The position numbers and the translations under genes are program-made. Source: Amycolatopsis aidingensis (lineage in GTDB: Bacteria > Actinomycetota > Actinomycetes > Mycobacteriales > Pseudonocardiaceae). Taken from it: a DNA stretch of 64,000 nucleotides. Shown here one piece after another: positions 26,656-39,185 of this stretch (its first letter is position 1; each line of letters opens with the position of its first letter). The notes beneath the pieces were generated by a model. The model worked only from the letters and a program-made list of their open reading frames with translations. It ran no database searches and was not told where the DNA came from. Location: contig NZ_CP076538.1 of the NCBI RefSeq assembly GCF_018885265.1, positions 3,942,001-4,006,000 of the forward strand, read 5' to 3'.

Positions 26656-27687
26656 CTACCCAGCCCGGATGTGCTCGCGTACCCACACCCCGGCCGGCTT
26701 CAGCGGGCCGGGGCCGGTCCACGGCCCTCCGGCCGAGCAGGTGCCCTCCTGGAAGACCGCGCCGGAGCGGTGGTCATCGGAGAAGTTCCAGTTCACCCAG
26801 CTGATCTTCTGCTGTGCCATCAGGTCCAGGTAACGCCCGGCCATTGCGAAGTCGTTGCCGCCGTCCCCGGTGTAGGTCTGGGTGCCGAACTCGGTGACGA
26901 ACACCGGCAGCCGCTGCGCCGCCCTGGCGAGGGTGTCCAGGTAGTAGTCCCGATGCGAGGCGGCGTAGAAGTGGAAGGTGTACATGATGTTCTCCGCACG
27001 CACCGGGTTGGCGATGATCTCCCGCTCGTCGCCTCCCTCGGACACGCCGAGCGAGGACCAGCCACGGGTGCCCACCAGCACCACCGCATCCCGGTCCTGC
27101 GCCCTGATCACCGGGATGATCTCCTCGGCGTAGCTCCGGATCCGGGACCAGCTCACCCCGCTCGGCTCGTTGGCGATCTCGTAGAGCACGTTGTCCTTGC
27201 CCCGGTGCCTGCCGACGATCTCGGTGAAGAAGGTGCGGGCCAGGGAAAGGTTGTAGTGCGGATCGCCAGGGCTGAGCATGTGCCAGTCGACGATGGCGTA
27301 CATCCCGCGCTGGGTCGCCTCCTCGATGAACCGGTCGACCAGGTCGGTGAACCGGCGCGGATCGGTCTCGTAGCCGCCTTCCTGGATGTACATCGACAAC
27401 CGGAGGACGTCCGCGCGCCAGTCCCCCGCCAGCGCGTCCAACGATCCGTCCGTCACGCAGTGCGCGTACCACTGCAGCCCGTGCGTGCTCATCCCGCGCA
27501 GCTGCACCGGCCGGCCACTGCTGTTGCACAGCCGGAGCCCGCATACCGAAAGCTTCCCGTTGGCCGCGACGGCGCTGTGTTCCGCCACCACACCGGTGTC
27601 CCCGGGCGCGGCCTCGGCGATGGTGCCGGGCAGGACCACCACCGCGGCCAGTGCGACCAGCGTCCGTATCCGCGTCTGCCACCTCAT
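26656..27687 (-). CDS. secreted glycoside hydrolase family 5 cellulase
   Basis: Endo-beta-1,4-glucanase of GH5, 343 aa, exported by a signal peptide (RTLVALAAVVVLPGTIAEA, cleavage near residue 28). The start of the catalytic domain (LQLRGMSTHGLQWY) is typical of GH5 subfamily 2 enzymes. The acid/base glutamate is in YEIANEPSG (near 172) and the nucleophile in VFVTEFGTQTY (near 263). There is no carbohydrate-binding module. The ATG at 27687 follows GAGGAGGAAC. It would act with the LPMO at 46050 on plant or other polysaccharides, although the genes are not linked. Confidence 0.9.
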   Translation of the reverse strand: MRWQTRIRTLVALAAVVVLPGTIAEAAPGDTGVVAEHSAVAANGKLSVCGLRLCNSSGRPVQLRGMSTHGLQWYAHCVTDGSLDALAGDWRADVLRLSMYIQEGGYETDPRRFTDLVDRFIEEATQRGMYAIVDWHMLSPGDPHYNLSLARTFFTEIVGRHRGKDNVLYEIANEPSGVSWSRIRSYAEEIIPVIRAQDRDAVVLVGTRGWSSLGVSEGGDEREIIANPVRAENIMYTFHFYAASHRDYYLDTLARAAQRLPVFVTEFGTQTYTGDGGNDFAMAGRYLDLMAQQKISWVNWNFSDDHRSGAVFQEGTCSAGGPWTGPGPLKPAGVWVREHIRAG

Positions 27688-27838
27688 CAGTTCCTCCTCG
27701 AGCAGGGACCACCCCCGGCGGGAGTGGCTGGAGTGCACTGGCGGCGGATCGCGTAGGCTCCAATTTGTAAAGGTTCCTACCCAATGAGGAGAGGTTAGCC
27801 AGCCCGGCGACCGGCAGTCAAGGACGCGGACATGCGAA

Positions 27839-27871
27839 CGGGCCCGGCTTCCTGGGTGGAAGCCGGGCCCG
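27839..27871 (-). terminator. hairpin downstream of mpa
   Basis: Perfect 12-bp stem (CGGGCCCGGCTT with AAGCCGGGCCCG) and 9-base loop, 24 bases beyond the mpa stop codon. Typical GC-rich actinobacterial terminator without a clear U-tract. Confidence 0.8.
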
Positions 27872-27894
27872 CCGGGCGGGTAGTCAGAGGTGTA

Positions 27895-29727
27895 TCAGAG
27901 GTACTGCCCGGTGTTACTCGCCGTGTCGATCGCCCGGCCGGAGTCCTGGTTCTTGCCGGTGACCAGGGTGCGGATGTAGACGATCCGCTCGCCCTTCTTA
28001 CCGGAGATCCGGGCCCAGTCGTCCGGGTTGGTGGTGTTCGGCAGGTCCTCGTTCTCCGCGAACTCGTCCACGATCGCGTCCAGCAGGTGCTGCACCCGCA
28101 ACCCGGGCTGTTTGGTCTCCAGCACCGACTTGATCGCCGACTTCTTCGCCCTGTCCACGATGTTCTGGATCATCGCGCCGGAGTTGAAGTCGCGGAAGTA
28201 GAGCACCTCCTTGTCCCCGTTGGCGTAGGTCACCTCGAGGAACCTGTTCTCGTCGCTCTCCTCGTACATCCGCTCGACGGTGTGCTGGATCATCGCGTCG
28301 AAGGTGGCCTTGGTGTCGCCGCCAAACTCGGCCAGATCGTCGGCATGCACCGGCAGGCCATCCTGCAGGTACTTGGAGAAGATGTCCTTCGCGCCCTCGG
28401 CGTCCGGACGCTCGATCTTGATCTTCACGTCCAGCCTGCCGGGACGCAGGATCGCGGGGTCGATCATGTCCTCCCGGTTGGAGGCACCGATCACGATCAC
28501 GTTCTCCAGCCCCTCGACGCCGTCGATCTCGGAGAGCAGCTGGGGCACGATGGTCGTCTCCACGTCAGAGGAAACACCGCTTCCCCTGGTGCGGAAAATC
28601 GAGTCCATCTCGTCGAAGAACACGATCACCGGCGTACCCTCGGAAGCCTTCTCCCTGGCACGCTGGAAAATCATCCGAATATGCCGCTCGGTCTCCCCGA
28701 CGAACTTGTTCAGAAGCTCGGGGCCCTTGATGTTCAGGAAGTACGACTTGGCATCGGAACCCTTTCCACCGCCTTCCCCGCGCACGTCCGCGACCTTCTT
28801 CGCCAGCGAGTTGGCGACGGCCTTGGCGATGAGCGTCTTCCCGCAACCGGGAGGGCCGTACAGCAACACGCCCTTGGGCGGCCGCAGCTGGTACTGGTGG
28901 TACAGGTCGGCATGCAGGAACGGCAGTTCCACCGCGTCCCGGATCTGCTCGATCTGCCGGGAAAGGCCACCGATGTCCTCGTAGCGGACGTCCGGCACCT
29001 CCTCCAGCACGAGGTCCTCCACCTCGGCCTTCGGCACCCGCTCGTAGGCGTAGCCCGCCTTGGAGTCCACCAGCAGCGAATCACCCGGCTTGAGCGTCTC
29101 GTCCACCAGCGGATCGGCCAGCCAGACCACACGTTCCTCGTCCGCATGGCCGACCACCAGCGCCCGGGAGGGACCGCCTTCGACCTCCGGGAGCAGCACC
29201 TCGCGCAGGCCGCAGACCTCACCAGTGCGCTCGAACTCGCCGCCCTCGACCACGGTCAGCGCCTCGTTCAGCCGCAGCACCTGCCCGCGCCGGAGCGACT
29301 CGATCTCCACCGCGGGCGATACGGCGACCCGCATCTTCCTGCCCGCGGTGAACACATCCACCGTCTTGTCCTCGTATGCCGCGATGAACACGCCATAACC
29401 GCTCGGCGGTTGCGCGAGCCGATCGACTTCCTCGCGCAGGGCCAGCAGCTGACCTCGCGCCTCACGCAGGGTCTCGACCAGCTTGTTGTTCCGCTCCGTG
29501 AGCTGGCTCACGCGTTCCGATGCCTCGGCGAGCCGCTGCTCCAGCACGCGGTTCTGCCGTGGCGAGTCGGTCAACTTGCGCCGCAGCAGCGCGACCTCTT
29601 CCTGCAGGAACCGGATTTGCCTAGCCTGCTCGTCGGGAGACGGGTCCGCGGCTCCCGACGCTCCGGTACCGTTCGGATCTGAAGGGTCGGCCTCCTCGTG
29701 CCGACCTCCGGGAAGGTCTTGTTGCAT
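27895..29727 (-). CDS. mpa: proteasome-associated ATPase Mpa/ARC
   Basis: AAA ATPase that recognises Pup and threads pupylated proteins into the 20S proteasome; 610 aa. Residues 32-108 form the Pup-binding coiled coil ([15 protein letters not shown] onward), followed by tandem OB domains (about 110-250). Walker A is GPPGCGKT near 293 and Walker B VFFDEMDS near 369; the second region of homology includes [18 protein letters not shown]. The C-terminus ends QYL, the docking tail for PrcA. The ATG at 29727 has GAGGAGGTG upstream. It lies about 5 kb from dop, whose neighbourhood here holds inserted accessory genes. Confidence 0.96.
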   Translation of the reverse strand: MQQDLPGGRHEEADPSDPNGTGASGAADPSPDEQARQIRFLQEEVALLRRKLTDSPRQNRVLEQRLAEASERVSQLTERNNKLVETLREARGQLLALREEVDRLAQPPSGYGVFIAAYEDKTVDVFTAGRKMRVAVSPAVEIESLRRGQVLRLNEALTVVEGGEFERTGEVCGLREVLLPEVEGGPSRALVVGHADEERVVWLADPLVDETLKPGDSLLVDSKAGYAYERVPKAEVEDLVLEEVPDVRYEDIGGLSRQIEQIRDAVELPFLHADLYHQYQLRPPKGVLLYGPPGCGKTLIAKAVANSLAKKVADVRGEGGGKGSDAKSYFLNIKGPELLNKFVGETERHIRMIFQRAREKASEGTPVIVFFDEMDSIFRTRGSGVSSDVETTIVPQLLSEIDGVEGLENVIVIGASNREDMIDPAILRPGRLDVKIKIERPDAEGAKDIFSKYLQDGLPVHADDLAEFGGDTKATFDAMIQHTVERMYEESDENRFLEVTYANGDKEVLYFRDFNSGAMIQNIVDRAKKSAIKSVLETKQPGLRVQHLLDAIVDEFAENEDLPNTTNPDDWARISGKKGERIVYIRTLVTGKNQDSGRAIDTASNTGQYL

Positions 29728-30093
29728 CTCGGCACCTCCTCGGAATGCATTTCTTCCCACGGTACCGGCGATCACCGACAAGGAAAGACCTATCCGCATC
29801 ACAGGATCGGCGCGTCGCGGTCGCGAGCAGGTCCATCCCGGCCACGCAAGGGGCCATCCCGGTAAGACCGGCCGGACCACACCCGCTACGGTGCGTTCAC
29901 AACGACGGTAGGCAGCAGCCGGGCGGCAACCAGCGGCCTGGCTCGGACAAAACGCCCACTGGGGGACACAAGGGAGCCGGCAAGTGACCCGAACTGGCCC
30001 GTGCCCGCACGTGGGCGCGCTAGCATCGGGCCCTCCTCCGCCCAGCGCGGAAGCGGGATCCCGTAGATATCGCAGAGCGAGTAAGGGGCAGTC
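29728..30093. other. 366-bp gap between mpa and membrane-protein paralogue
   Basis: Divergent intergenic region; it must carry the promoters of mpa (minus) and the paralogue pair (plus). I see no RNA gene, hairpin or named regulator site. A TAGCAT hexamer at 30024-30029 could be a -10 element for the plus strand, with no clear -35. Short reading frames here lack coding character. Confidence 0.5.
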
Positions 30094-30926
30094 ATGACCT
30101 ATCCGCCGCAGCCACCCGGCCCGCAGGGCCCGCATGGGCAACCTGGCCAGCCGGGGCAGCAACCCGGCGGATTCCCGCCCAGTGGACCACAGCCGCAGCA
30201 ACCAGGTGGCTATCCCGCGGATCCCACCCAGCAGTACGGGCAGCCGTATCCGACCCAGCAGTTCGGCCAGCCCGACCCCTACGGCCAGCAACAACCCGGC
30301 TACGACCCGCACTCCCCTATGGCCAGCAACCGGGCGGATACCCCGGCGGGCCAGGCGGACCCGGAGCACCCCCGCCGAAGAAGAAAACCGGGCTCATCGC
30401 CGGGCTCGCCATCGCGGGCGTCGTGGTCGTCGGCGGCGCTGCCGCCCTGATCATCTGGCTCACCGGCAACGGCGAGGACGACCCCGGCACCGAGAACCAG
30501 GCACAGCAGAACCAGACCACCGAGCAGACTCCCGCCCCGGACGGCACCGGTTCCCCACAGCTTCCGGTACCGGATCCGGACGAGGGCGACGGTGACGCCG
30601 GCACGGGGTCTCCCGGCGGGGACTCCGACAGCGGGTCCGGTGGCTCCGCCGACGACGTGGCCCAGGTGAGCACGCTCGGAGAACAGGCCGCGGAGGCCAT
30701 CAACAACCGGGACGCCAACCTGGCAAGGCAGATCTCCTGTGAACCCGAGAACGTGGACGACAGCGCGTTCGAGGGACAGCCTGGCTTCACCGCGAAGGTG
30801 GCGGGGGATCCGACGATCGAAGGGGACAACGCGGAGATCCCGTTCGAGATCACCGTCCAGGGCCAGACCCAACGCGACACCCTGAAGGCCAAGAAGCTCT
30901 CCGGCGGATGGTGTGTCGCCGGCTGA
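30094..30926 (+). pseudogene. single-pass membrane protein, paralogue A, one frameshift
   Basis: Membrane protein with a Pro/Gln/Gly/Tyr-rich cytoplasmic tail, one transmembrane helix (GLAIAGVVVVGGAAALIIWL after correction) and an exported domain ending WCVAG. One C is missing from the run at 30313-30316 (four C instead of the five in paralogue B), which breaks the frame inside the tail. Corrected length is 277 aa against 278 in paralogue B. The exported domain (about 190-277, with ISCEPENVDD and GGWCVAG) looks like a small NTF2/DUF4878-like fold; function unknown. A 261-base block is identical to paralogue B except for that base. Confidence 0.7.
30234..30494 (+). repeat. near-identical block shared by tandem paralogues, copy A
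   Basis: 261 bases identical to 31109-31370 except for one missing C near 30313. It covers the second half of the tail, the transmembrane helix and the start of the linker. Sequences on both sides diverge abruptly. Confidence 0.95.
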
Positions 30927-30965
30927 GCGTCCCCGCCCGTGCCCCTCGCAAGGAGCTGACCAGCG

Positions 30966-31792
30966 ATGACCTACCCGCCCCAGCAGCCGGGTCCCTACGG
31001 CCAGCCGGACCCTTATGGTCAGCAGAACCCGTACGGCCAGCCGCCGCAACCGGCCCAGCCGCCGCAGTCCGGTGGTGGCTGGGCCTACCCGCCGCCGGGC
31101 CAGGCCCCGTACGGGCAGCCGTATCCGACCCAGCAGTTCGGCCAGCCCGACCCCTACGGCCAGCAACAACCCGGCTACGACCCGCACTCCCCCTATGGCC
31201 AGCAACCGGGCGGATACCCCGGCGGGCCAGGCGGACCCGGAGCACCCCCGCCGAAGAAGAAAACCGGGCTCATCGCCGGGCTCGCCATCGCGGGCGTCGT
31301 GGTCGTCGGCGGCGCTGCCGCCCTGATCATCTGGCTCACCGGCAACGGCGAGGACGACCCCGGCACCGAGGACCCGGCGGCCGCGGGCGGCACCAGCACC
31401 AACGCGCCGACCTCGAACCAGCCCGCTCCTGGCTCAGGGCAGACCGGGGCACCGCAACCGAGCCAGGGAACCGGCGCTCCCCAGGCAGGCGGCGACGCGA
31501 AGGCCACCGCGCAGCTGGCCGAGGACTTCGCCGCCGCGCTCACCAGTGGCAAGAGCGAGCAGCTCGCGAAGATCACCTGCCAGCAGCCGACACCCGAACA
31601 GGCGCAGACCTTCGACCAGGCGGCGGAGGTGGAGAAGGCCACCTTCACCGTCAGTGAGCCGCCGACCGTGCAGGGAAACTCGGCAACCGGGAAGATGACC
31701 GGCAAGGACGCCTCGGACGAGCAGTCGTTCACCTTCGCGCTGCTGAAACAGGACGAGAACTGGTGCGCGAGCTACAACTGGGCCGCGGTCGG

Positions 31793-31802
<10 letters not shown>
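30966..31802 (+). CDS. single-pass membrane protein, paralogue B
   Basis: Intact paralogue of 278 aa. N-terminal [24 protein letters not shown] repeats (1-92), a KKK stop-transfer signal and a transmembrane helix ([19 protein letters not shown], about 99-123), a Thr/Pro/Gly linker, then an exported domain with two cysteines (KITCQQPTPEQAQTF, NWCASYNW). The start lies 39 bp after paralogue A ends, with AAGGAGCTGACC as ribosome site, so the two are probably one transcript. Domain order resembles the DUF4333 protein near helY, but the exported domain is different. Role unknown. Confidence 0.82.
31109..31370 (+). repeat. near-identical block shared by tandem paralogues, copy B
   Basis: 262-base partner of 30234-30494. 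The intact reading frame here shows which copy has lost a base. Confidence 0.95.
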
Positions 31803-33864
<2,062 letters not shown>

Positions 33865-33951
33865 TCATCCAGGGTAAGAGGTCCGGTGTGCGAATCGGGT
33901 GATGCGCGCCGGACGCGTGTGGTGTCGGTGGTCTGGCTTAGGGTGCACGGC

Positions 33952-34845
33952 ATGGCAGGTACACAGACAGCGATCGAGCCATCGCCGACGGACGGACCGC
34001 CAGGAGGGCGCAGGCCCGCGCTTTCGCCATCCCGGGCGGCCGACTTCAAGCAGTGCCCGCTGCTGTACCGCTTCCGCGCGGTCGACCGGATCCCCGAGGC
34101 GCCGAGCAAGGCGCAGCTGCGCGGCACGCTGGTGCACTCCGTGCTGGAGAAGCTGTTCGCCCTGCCCCAGGCCGAGCGGGTACCGGAGAAGGCCAAGGAG
34201 CTGCTGGGGCCCGCGTGGAGTGAGCTGACCGAGGAACGTCCGGAATGGACCGAGCTGTTCCCGGAGGGGGATCAGCAGGAGATCGCAGGCTGGCTGGACT
34301 CGGCGGCAAAGCTGGTGGACTCCTACTTCGGCCTCGAGGACCCGCGACGGCTCGATCCGGAGGCCTGCGAGCTGCATGTGGAGACCGAGCTGGGATCGGG
34401 CGTGCTGCTGCGCGGCTACATCGACCGGCTGGACGTCGCACCGACGGGTGAGATCCGGGTGGTTGACTACAAGACAGGGGCGGCGCCGAGGGAGATCGGC
34501 GAGGCCAAGGCGATGTTCCAGATGAAGTTCTACGCGGTGGTGCTGTGGCGGCTGCGCGGCATCGTGCCCCGCCAGCTCAAGCTGATGTACCTCACCGACG
34601 GGCAGTCGCTGGCCTACACCCCGGACGAGCCCGAGCTGCGCCGGTTCGAACGCACCCTCGAAGCGATCTGGCAAGCCATCCTCCGCGCGGGCAAGACCGG
34701 CGACTTCCGGCCGAACCCGAGCAAGCTGTGCGGCTGGTGCGACCATCAGTCCCGGTGCCCCTCCTTCGGCGGCACCCCGCCGGAGTACCCGGGCTGGCCG
34801 GAACCGGACCCCGGCGAGGAAAGTCCGCTCGACCGTGCCGACTGA
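33952..34845 (+). CDS. RecB-family PD-(D/E)XK nuclease with Fe-S cysteines
   Basis: Nuclease of 297 aa related to the C-terminal domain of RecB/AddB (PF12705). The active site is in IRVVDYKTGAAP, with upstream acidic residues in LRGYIDRLDV. Four cysteines, Cys35 in FKQCPLLYRF and three in CGWCDHQSRC (about 261-270), have the AddB arrangement for a 4Fe-4S cluster. The ATG at 33952 is preferred over a longer frame. Corresponds to Rv2119. It overlaps the following thioesterase gene by 11 bp. A role in DNA repair is likely but unproven. Confidence 0.9.
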   Translation: MAGTQTAIEPSPTDGPPGGRRPALSPSRAADFKQCPLLYRFRAVDRIPEAPSKAQLRGTLVHSVLEKLFALPQAERVPEKAKELLGPAWSELTEERPEWTELFPEGDQQEIAGWLDSAAKLVDSYFGLEDPRRLDPEACELHVETELGSGVLLRGYIDRLDVAPTGEIRVVDYKTGAAPREIGEAKAMFQMKFYAVVLWRLRGIVPRQLKLMYLTDGQSLAYTPDEPELRRFERTLEAIWQAILRAGKTGDFRPNPSKLCGWCDHQSRCPSFGGTPPEYPGWPEPDPGEESPLDRAD

Positions 34846-35623
34846 CCGCGAACCCGATGCGTTCTACCTGGCACTCGGCCAGGGCAGGTTCCGGCCCACG
34901 GGGCATACGGCCGGGCCGTGGGACCCGAACGCGCAGCATTTCGGACCACCCTCGGCGCTGCTGGTACGCGCGTTGGAGGATCTCCCCGCCGACAGGGAAC
35001 CGCAGCTGGCCAGGGTGACGGTGGAGATCCTCGGGCCTGCGCCGCTGACCGAGCTCACCGTGCGAGCCTGGGTAGAGCGTCCCGGCCGCTCGGTGGAGCT
35101 GCTGGCCGCCGAACTGGCCGCGGACGGGCGCGCGGTGGCCCGCGCCACCGCATGGCGCATCGCCGCCTCGGACACCACCGTCGTGGCCGCGGGCGCGGCC
35201 GACTCGGTCCCGTTTCCGGCCGAGGCCACCGGGGCCTGGCCGCCCGGATTCGAGCGCGGCTACGTCGACGCGATGGAGTGGCGGGTGGTGGCAGGCGGGC
35301 TGGATCGGCCTGGCCCCGCGACGGTGTGGGTGCGGCAGCGGGTGGCCCTGGTCGATGGCGAGCAACCCACCCCACTACAACGGCTGTTCGCGGTGGCCGA
35401 CTCGGGCAGCGGGGTGTCCAACCGGCTGGACCCGCGGCAGTGGCTGTTCATCAACTCCGAACTGACCGTGCACCTGCATCGCAGGCCTTCAGGTTCGTGG
35501 ACCGGGATGGCGGCCGACACGATCATCGGGCCCTCCGGCCTCGGGACCGCGACCACCCGGTTGTATGACGCTGCCGGCCAGGTCGGGACCGGTGCGCAGG
35601 CGTTGCTCGTGCGGACACGCTGA
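34835..35623 (+). CDS. thioesterase-family (TesB-like) protein
   Basis: Acyl-CoA thioesterase-like protein of 262 aa with the double hot-dog layout. The first half holds HFGPPSALLVRALED and RVTVEILGPAPLTELTV; the second half WLFINSELTVHLHRRPSG and MAADTIIGPSGLG, as in TesB-type enzymes. The GTG at 34835 overlaps the end of the RecB-like gene, so the two are translationally coupled. Substrate unknown. Confidence 0.82.
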   Translation: MPTDREPDAFYLALGQGRFRPTGHTAGPWDPNAQHFGPPSALLVRALEDLPADREPQLARVTVEILGPAPLTELTVRAWVERPGRSVELLAAELAADGRAVARATAWRIAASDTTVVAAGAADSVPFPAEATGAWPPGFERGYVDAMEWRVVAGGLDRPGPATVWVRQRVALVDGEQPTPLQRLFAVADSGSGVSNRLDPRQWLFINSELTVHLHRRPSGSWTGMAADTIIGPSGLGTATTRLYDAAGQVGTGAQALLVRTR

Positions 35624-35694
35624 GCGCCTCCCGGCGGAGTGCGGCGCGATCTACTAGCCTGCGGAGCACAACCGACAGCGTGGAGTTCCGTGGC

Positions 35695-36636
35695 ATGCAG
35701 ATCACCTCGGTGGTCAACCAGAAAGGCGGGGTCGGCAAGACCTCGCTCAGCGTCGGCTTAGCGGCCGCACTGGCGGAACGCGGCCGTCGAGCCTTGCTCG
35801 TCGACCTCGATCCACAGGGCCACGCCACCACCGAGTTACTCGGGCTGCCCGAGCCACCCCCGCAGGCACCGACCTTGGCCAAGGCGCTCACCAAGATGTG
35901 GCGGGGCCCGGTCGAGGAGCTGGTGGTGTCCCATCCGCGGTCGAACATCGGCCGGGGCGGCGCGTTCGACGTGATTCCCACCTCGCCGGGCATGTTCGAC
36001 CTGATCCGGCGGCTGGACCAGTTCCGGGTTCCTGGCTGGCAACTGGCCAGGGTCCTCCAGTTCGCCAACTACGACCACGTGATCATCGACTGCCCGCCGG
36101 CGCTGGACGTGCTCACCAACAACGCGATCGTGGCCACACACGGGATTCTGGTGCCGGTGCAGCCGGACCGGACGAGCATCAGGGCACTGCGGCTGATGCG
36201 CGAGCAGATCAGCTACGTGGAAACGATGGTGAACCGGCCACCGGTCGCCTACCACGGGCTGGTTCCCGGTCTTTACCGCAGGCCGATCTCCTCCTACGCG
36301 CTGGCCGCGCTGAACGAGCTGCAGGGGTTCGGGATCCCGATGCTGGCACATGTGCCGCTCGGCGTGGTGATGAACGAGGCGGCCGCGCGGGGCATGCCGG
36401 TCACCACCTTCGCCCCGGAGACCGTCCAGGCGGTGGCTTTCCGGCACATCGCCCATGCCGTCGAGCTGGCCACGGCGCAGCAGCCCGCGCCCCCGCCCAT
36501 TCCGGCCGAGCACGAGGACGATTTCGTGTTCGAGGACTTCATCGCCTCGGTGTCACATGCCCGCGACGTCAACGACAACGGCTCGCGCCGCAAACTCTAC
36601 GACCTGCTGCCGAAACGTCCCCGCCCGTCCCGCTGA
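35695..36636 (+). CDS. ParA/MinD-family ATPase
   Basis: Deviant Walker A ATPase of the ParA/Soj family, 313 aa from the ATG at 35695. The Walker motif is NQKGGVGKTSLS (K10 to T16), followed by LLVDLDPQGHATTELLG and IDCPPALDVLTNNAIV. Proteins of this type position chromosomes, plasmids or large complexes by ATP-driven binding to DNA. No parB or parS-like site is nearby and the canonical chromosomal pair lies near oriC, so this is an orphan ParA with an unknown cargo. A GTG five codons upstream (35680) is a possible start. Confidence 0.9.
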   Translation: MQITSVVNQKGGVGKTSLSVGLAAALAERGRRALLVDLDPQGHATTELLGLPEPPPQAPTLAKALTKMWRGPVEELVVSHPRSNIGRGGAFDVIPTSPGMFDLIRRLDQFRVPGWQLARVLQFANYDHVIIDCPPALDVLTNNAIVATHGILVPVQPDRTSIRALRLMREQISYVETMVNRPPVAYHGLVPGLYRRPISSYALAALNELQGFGIPMLAHVPLGVVMNEAAARGMPVTTFAPETVQAVAFRHIAHAVELATAQQPAPPPIPAEHEDDFVFEDFIASVSHARDVNDNGSRRKLYDLLPKRPRPSR

Positions 36637-36730
36637 CGACCGCAGCCGGGGCGGCAATTCGCACACCACCCGCCATGGTTCACTCGATCGTGTATCGAAC
36701 ATGTGGTCGATACCGCGGTAGTCTGGGGTT

Positions 36731-37977
36731 GTGACCAGGACCTTCGGCATCGACACCTCCCGCATGAGCGAGGAGGAACTCCTGACCGCGCTGGGCGACC
36801 TCGAACAGCAGCGGCGAGTTCTGTATGCCCGGGAGCTGGCGGTCGTGGCCGAGTTGGACGGCCGCGACACCGCCAGCCAGAAGGGGTATCGCGACCTGCC
36901 GGTGTTGACGCGGGAGATCCTGCGGGTCAACCCGTATGACGCCCGCCAGCGGGTGGCCCATGCGCGGGCGGTGGTGCGGCGCTACGGCCCGGGTGGGATG
37001 CCGCTGGAGCCGGACCTGCCCGAGGTCGGTGCCGCCGCGGCCGAGGGCGTGATCGGGCCGGAACACATCGAGACCATCCGCGCCACCGTGGCCCGGTTCC
37101 CGCAGCCGGTCAGCCTGCCCGACCGGGAACACGCCGAGGCGCTGCTGACCAAGGCCGCGCGGGAGTACGAACCCCACACCATCACCACCCTGGGCCGGGA
37201 GATCCTGGCCCGGCTGGACCAGGACGGCACCCCACCCACCGAAGACGAACTCGCCCGGCCGGAACGCTCCCTGGACTGGCGCGAAACCCGCGGCGGACGA
37301 CTCCGCGGCACCTTCGACCTCGACGCCGAAACCGCCGCCTTGTTGACCGGGCTGATCGAACCGAGGGCGAAACCCTCCGGCACGAAAGAGGAGCCGGATC
37401 GGCGGAGCAAGTTCCAGCGCCAGGGGGACGCGTTCGCCGACGTGCTGCGGGTGGCGGCGGGGTGTCCGGAGGAGGGGCCGACCGAGGCGGGGGAACCCTT
37501 CACCGTCATGGTGTCCATCACCCTGGAGGATTTGAAGCACGGCACCGGATACGGGCTCCTGCACGGGCAGGAGTCCTACTCCGCCGCCCAAATCCGGCGC
37601 ATGGCCTGCGACTCCTACGTCGTGCCCGCCGTCCTGGGCAGCAAGGGCGAGATCCTCGACATCGGACAACGCACCCGCACCGTACCCTGGCCATCCGCAG
37701 GGCTTTGATTTTGCGGGACCGCGGCTGCGCCTTCCCGGGATGCCGCAGGAAACCCAAGCAATGCCAGGCCCACCACGTCATCCCATGGGCCCTCGGAGGG
37801 GCCACAGCGCTATACAACCTGACCCTGCTGTGCTGGTACCACCACAACCTCATCCACCACACCGACTGGTCGATGCGCATACGCAACGGGTTGCCAGAGT
37901 TCATCCCACCGGCCTTTGTGGACCCGGAGCGAAGACCCAGACGCAACCTCCTCCATCGACAGGGGGTTGCGGGATGA
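36731..37977 (+). pseudogene. DUF222/HNH endonuclease-domain protein, one frameshift
   Basis: 13E12-type protein with an N-terminal DUF222 helical region (about 15-300) and a C-terminal HNH nuclease domain (CAFPGCRRKPKQCQAHHV, then NLTLLCWYHHNLIHH). The frame breaks in the C run at 37684-37686: the expected VPLAIRRALILRDRG needs one more C. Corrected length is 415 aa, normal for the family. The family is widespread in actinobacteria with unclear function; some members associate with mobile DNA. Real loss and sequencing error are both possible. Confidence 0.8.
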
Positions 37978-37988
37978 ACCAGCACCGA

Positions 37989-38833
37989 TCACAGGCGGCA
38001 GGACCGGATGTCCGAGGCCAGCACCGCCTTCGCGCCGAGTTCGGCCAGTTCGTCCATGATCTGGTTGGCCTTCTTCCTGGACACCATGGCGCGCACGGCC
38101 ACCCAGTCCGAGTCGGCAAGCGGGGCGACCGTGGGCGACTCCAGGCCGGGGGTAACGGCGATGGCCTTGTCCAGCAGTTCGCGAGGGCAGTCGTAGTCCA
38201 GCATCAGGTACTGCTGGGCGAACACCACGCCCTGCAGCCGTGCGGTCAGCTGCGCCTTCGCCTTGGTCTGCTCCCCGTCGGTCTGCCGGATCAACACCGC
38301 CTCGGACACACAGATCGGATCCCGAAGGCCATCAGATCGTGTTGGCGCAGGGTGCGGCCCGAGCCGACGACATCGGCGATCGCGTCCGCCACGCCGAGTT
38401 GCACGGAGATCTCCACGGCACCGTCCAGCCGGATTACCTCGGCCTCCACCCCACGCCGGGCCAGGTCGTCACGCACCAACCGAGGATAGGAGGTGGCCAG
38501 CCGCTTACCGGCCAGATCCGGGATGGTCCAGTCCCGACCGATAGGAGCGGCATAGCGGAACGTGGAGCCGCCGAATCCCAGCTCCAGCAGCTCGGTCACC
38601 GGTGCGCCGGAGTCCAGCGCGAGGTCCCTGCCGGTGATCCCGAGGTCCAGCTCACCCGAACCCACATAGAGGGGGATGTCCTTGGGGCGCAGGAAGAAGA
38701 ACTCGACCTCGTGCACCGGGTCGAGCACCGTGAGGTCGCGCTGCTCATGCCGCTGCCGGTACCCGGCTTCGGCCAACATCGCCGAGGCGGACGCGGCGAG
38801 CGCCCCCTTGTTCGGTACCGCGACACGCAGCAT
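37989..38833 (-). pseudogene. hisG: ATP phosphoribosyltransferase HisG, apparent frameshift
   Basis: First enzyme of histidine synthesis, joining ATP and PRPP; long form with a C-terminal regulatory domain for histidine feedback. The N-terminus [39 protein letters not shown] and [14 protein letters not shown] are intact. One base is missing from the C run at 38321-38323 (plus strand), just where the family has [15 protein letters not shown]. With one base added the protein is 281 aa, normal for actinobacteria. No second hisG is seen here, and hisE upstream is intact, so a sequencing error is the better explanation. Confidence 0.88.
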
Positions 38834-38840
38834 TCCTACC

Positions 38841-39104
38841 TCACAGATAACGGTAGACGTCCTCGGCCGAGATGCCACGGCCGAGCATGAGCACCTGAAC
38901 TCGATACAGCAGCTGGGAGATCTCCTCGGCCAGCCGTTCGTCGGACTCGTGCTCGGCGGCGATCCACACCTCACCCGCCTCTTCGAGCACCTTCTTGCCC
39001 TGGGCATGCACGCCCGCGTCCAGTGCGGCGACCGTGCCCGAGCCATCGGGACGGCTCCTGGCGCGCTCGGCAAGCTCCGCGTACAGCTCGTCGAAGGTTT
39101 TCAC
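38841..39104 (-). CDS. hisE: phosphoribosyl-ATP pyrophosphatase HisE
   Basis: Second step of histidine synthesis, hydrolysing PR-ATP to PR-AMP; about 87 aa from the GTG at 39104 ([15 protein letters not shown]). The MazG-like metal site is seen in [20 protein letters not shown] and [17 protein letters not shown]. It sits 7 bp upstream of hisG on the same strand, the usual actinobacterial hisE-hisG pair (Rv2122c-Rv2121c). Confidence 0.95.
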   Translation of the reverse strand: MKTFDELYAELAERARSRPDGSGTVAALDAGVHAQGKKVLEEAGEVWIAAEHESDERLAEEISQLLYRVQVLMLGRGISAEDVYRYL

Positions 39105-39185
39105 GAGCGCTGATCCTTTCATCTCCCCCGGTCAGCTCGCCGACTGGCCCGGGCCGCTGAGCCGCCGGTCACGTCCGGCACCTCC

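Noticed and set aside
26632..27756. Plus-strand open frame opposite the GH5 cellulase
   Set aside because: Shadow of a gene with signal peptide and both catalytic glutamates.
27687..27780. CebR-type operator before the cellulase
   Set aside because: No TGGGAGCGCTCCCA-like palindrome is present; only a weak GTAGG/CCTAC pair 17 bases apart.
29621..30095. Short minus-strand open frames upstream of mpa
   Set aside because: No family, no ribosome site, Arg-rich composition; probably non-coding.
37989..38833. Treating hisG as a true pseudogene
   Set aside because: A single missing base in a C run, full conservation on both sides and intact hisE make a sequencing error more likely; the pseudogene type is used only to mark the broken frame.
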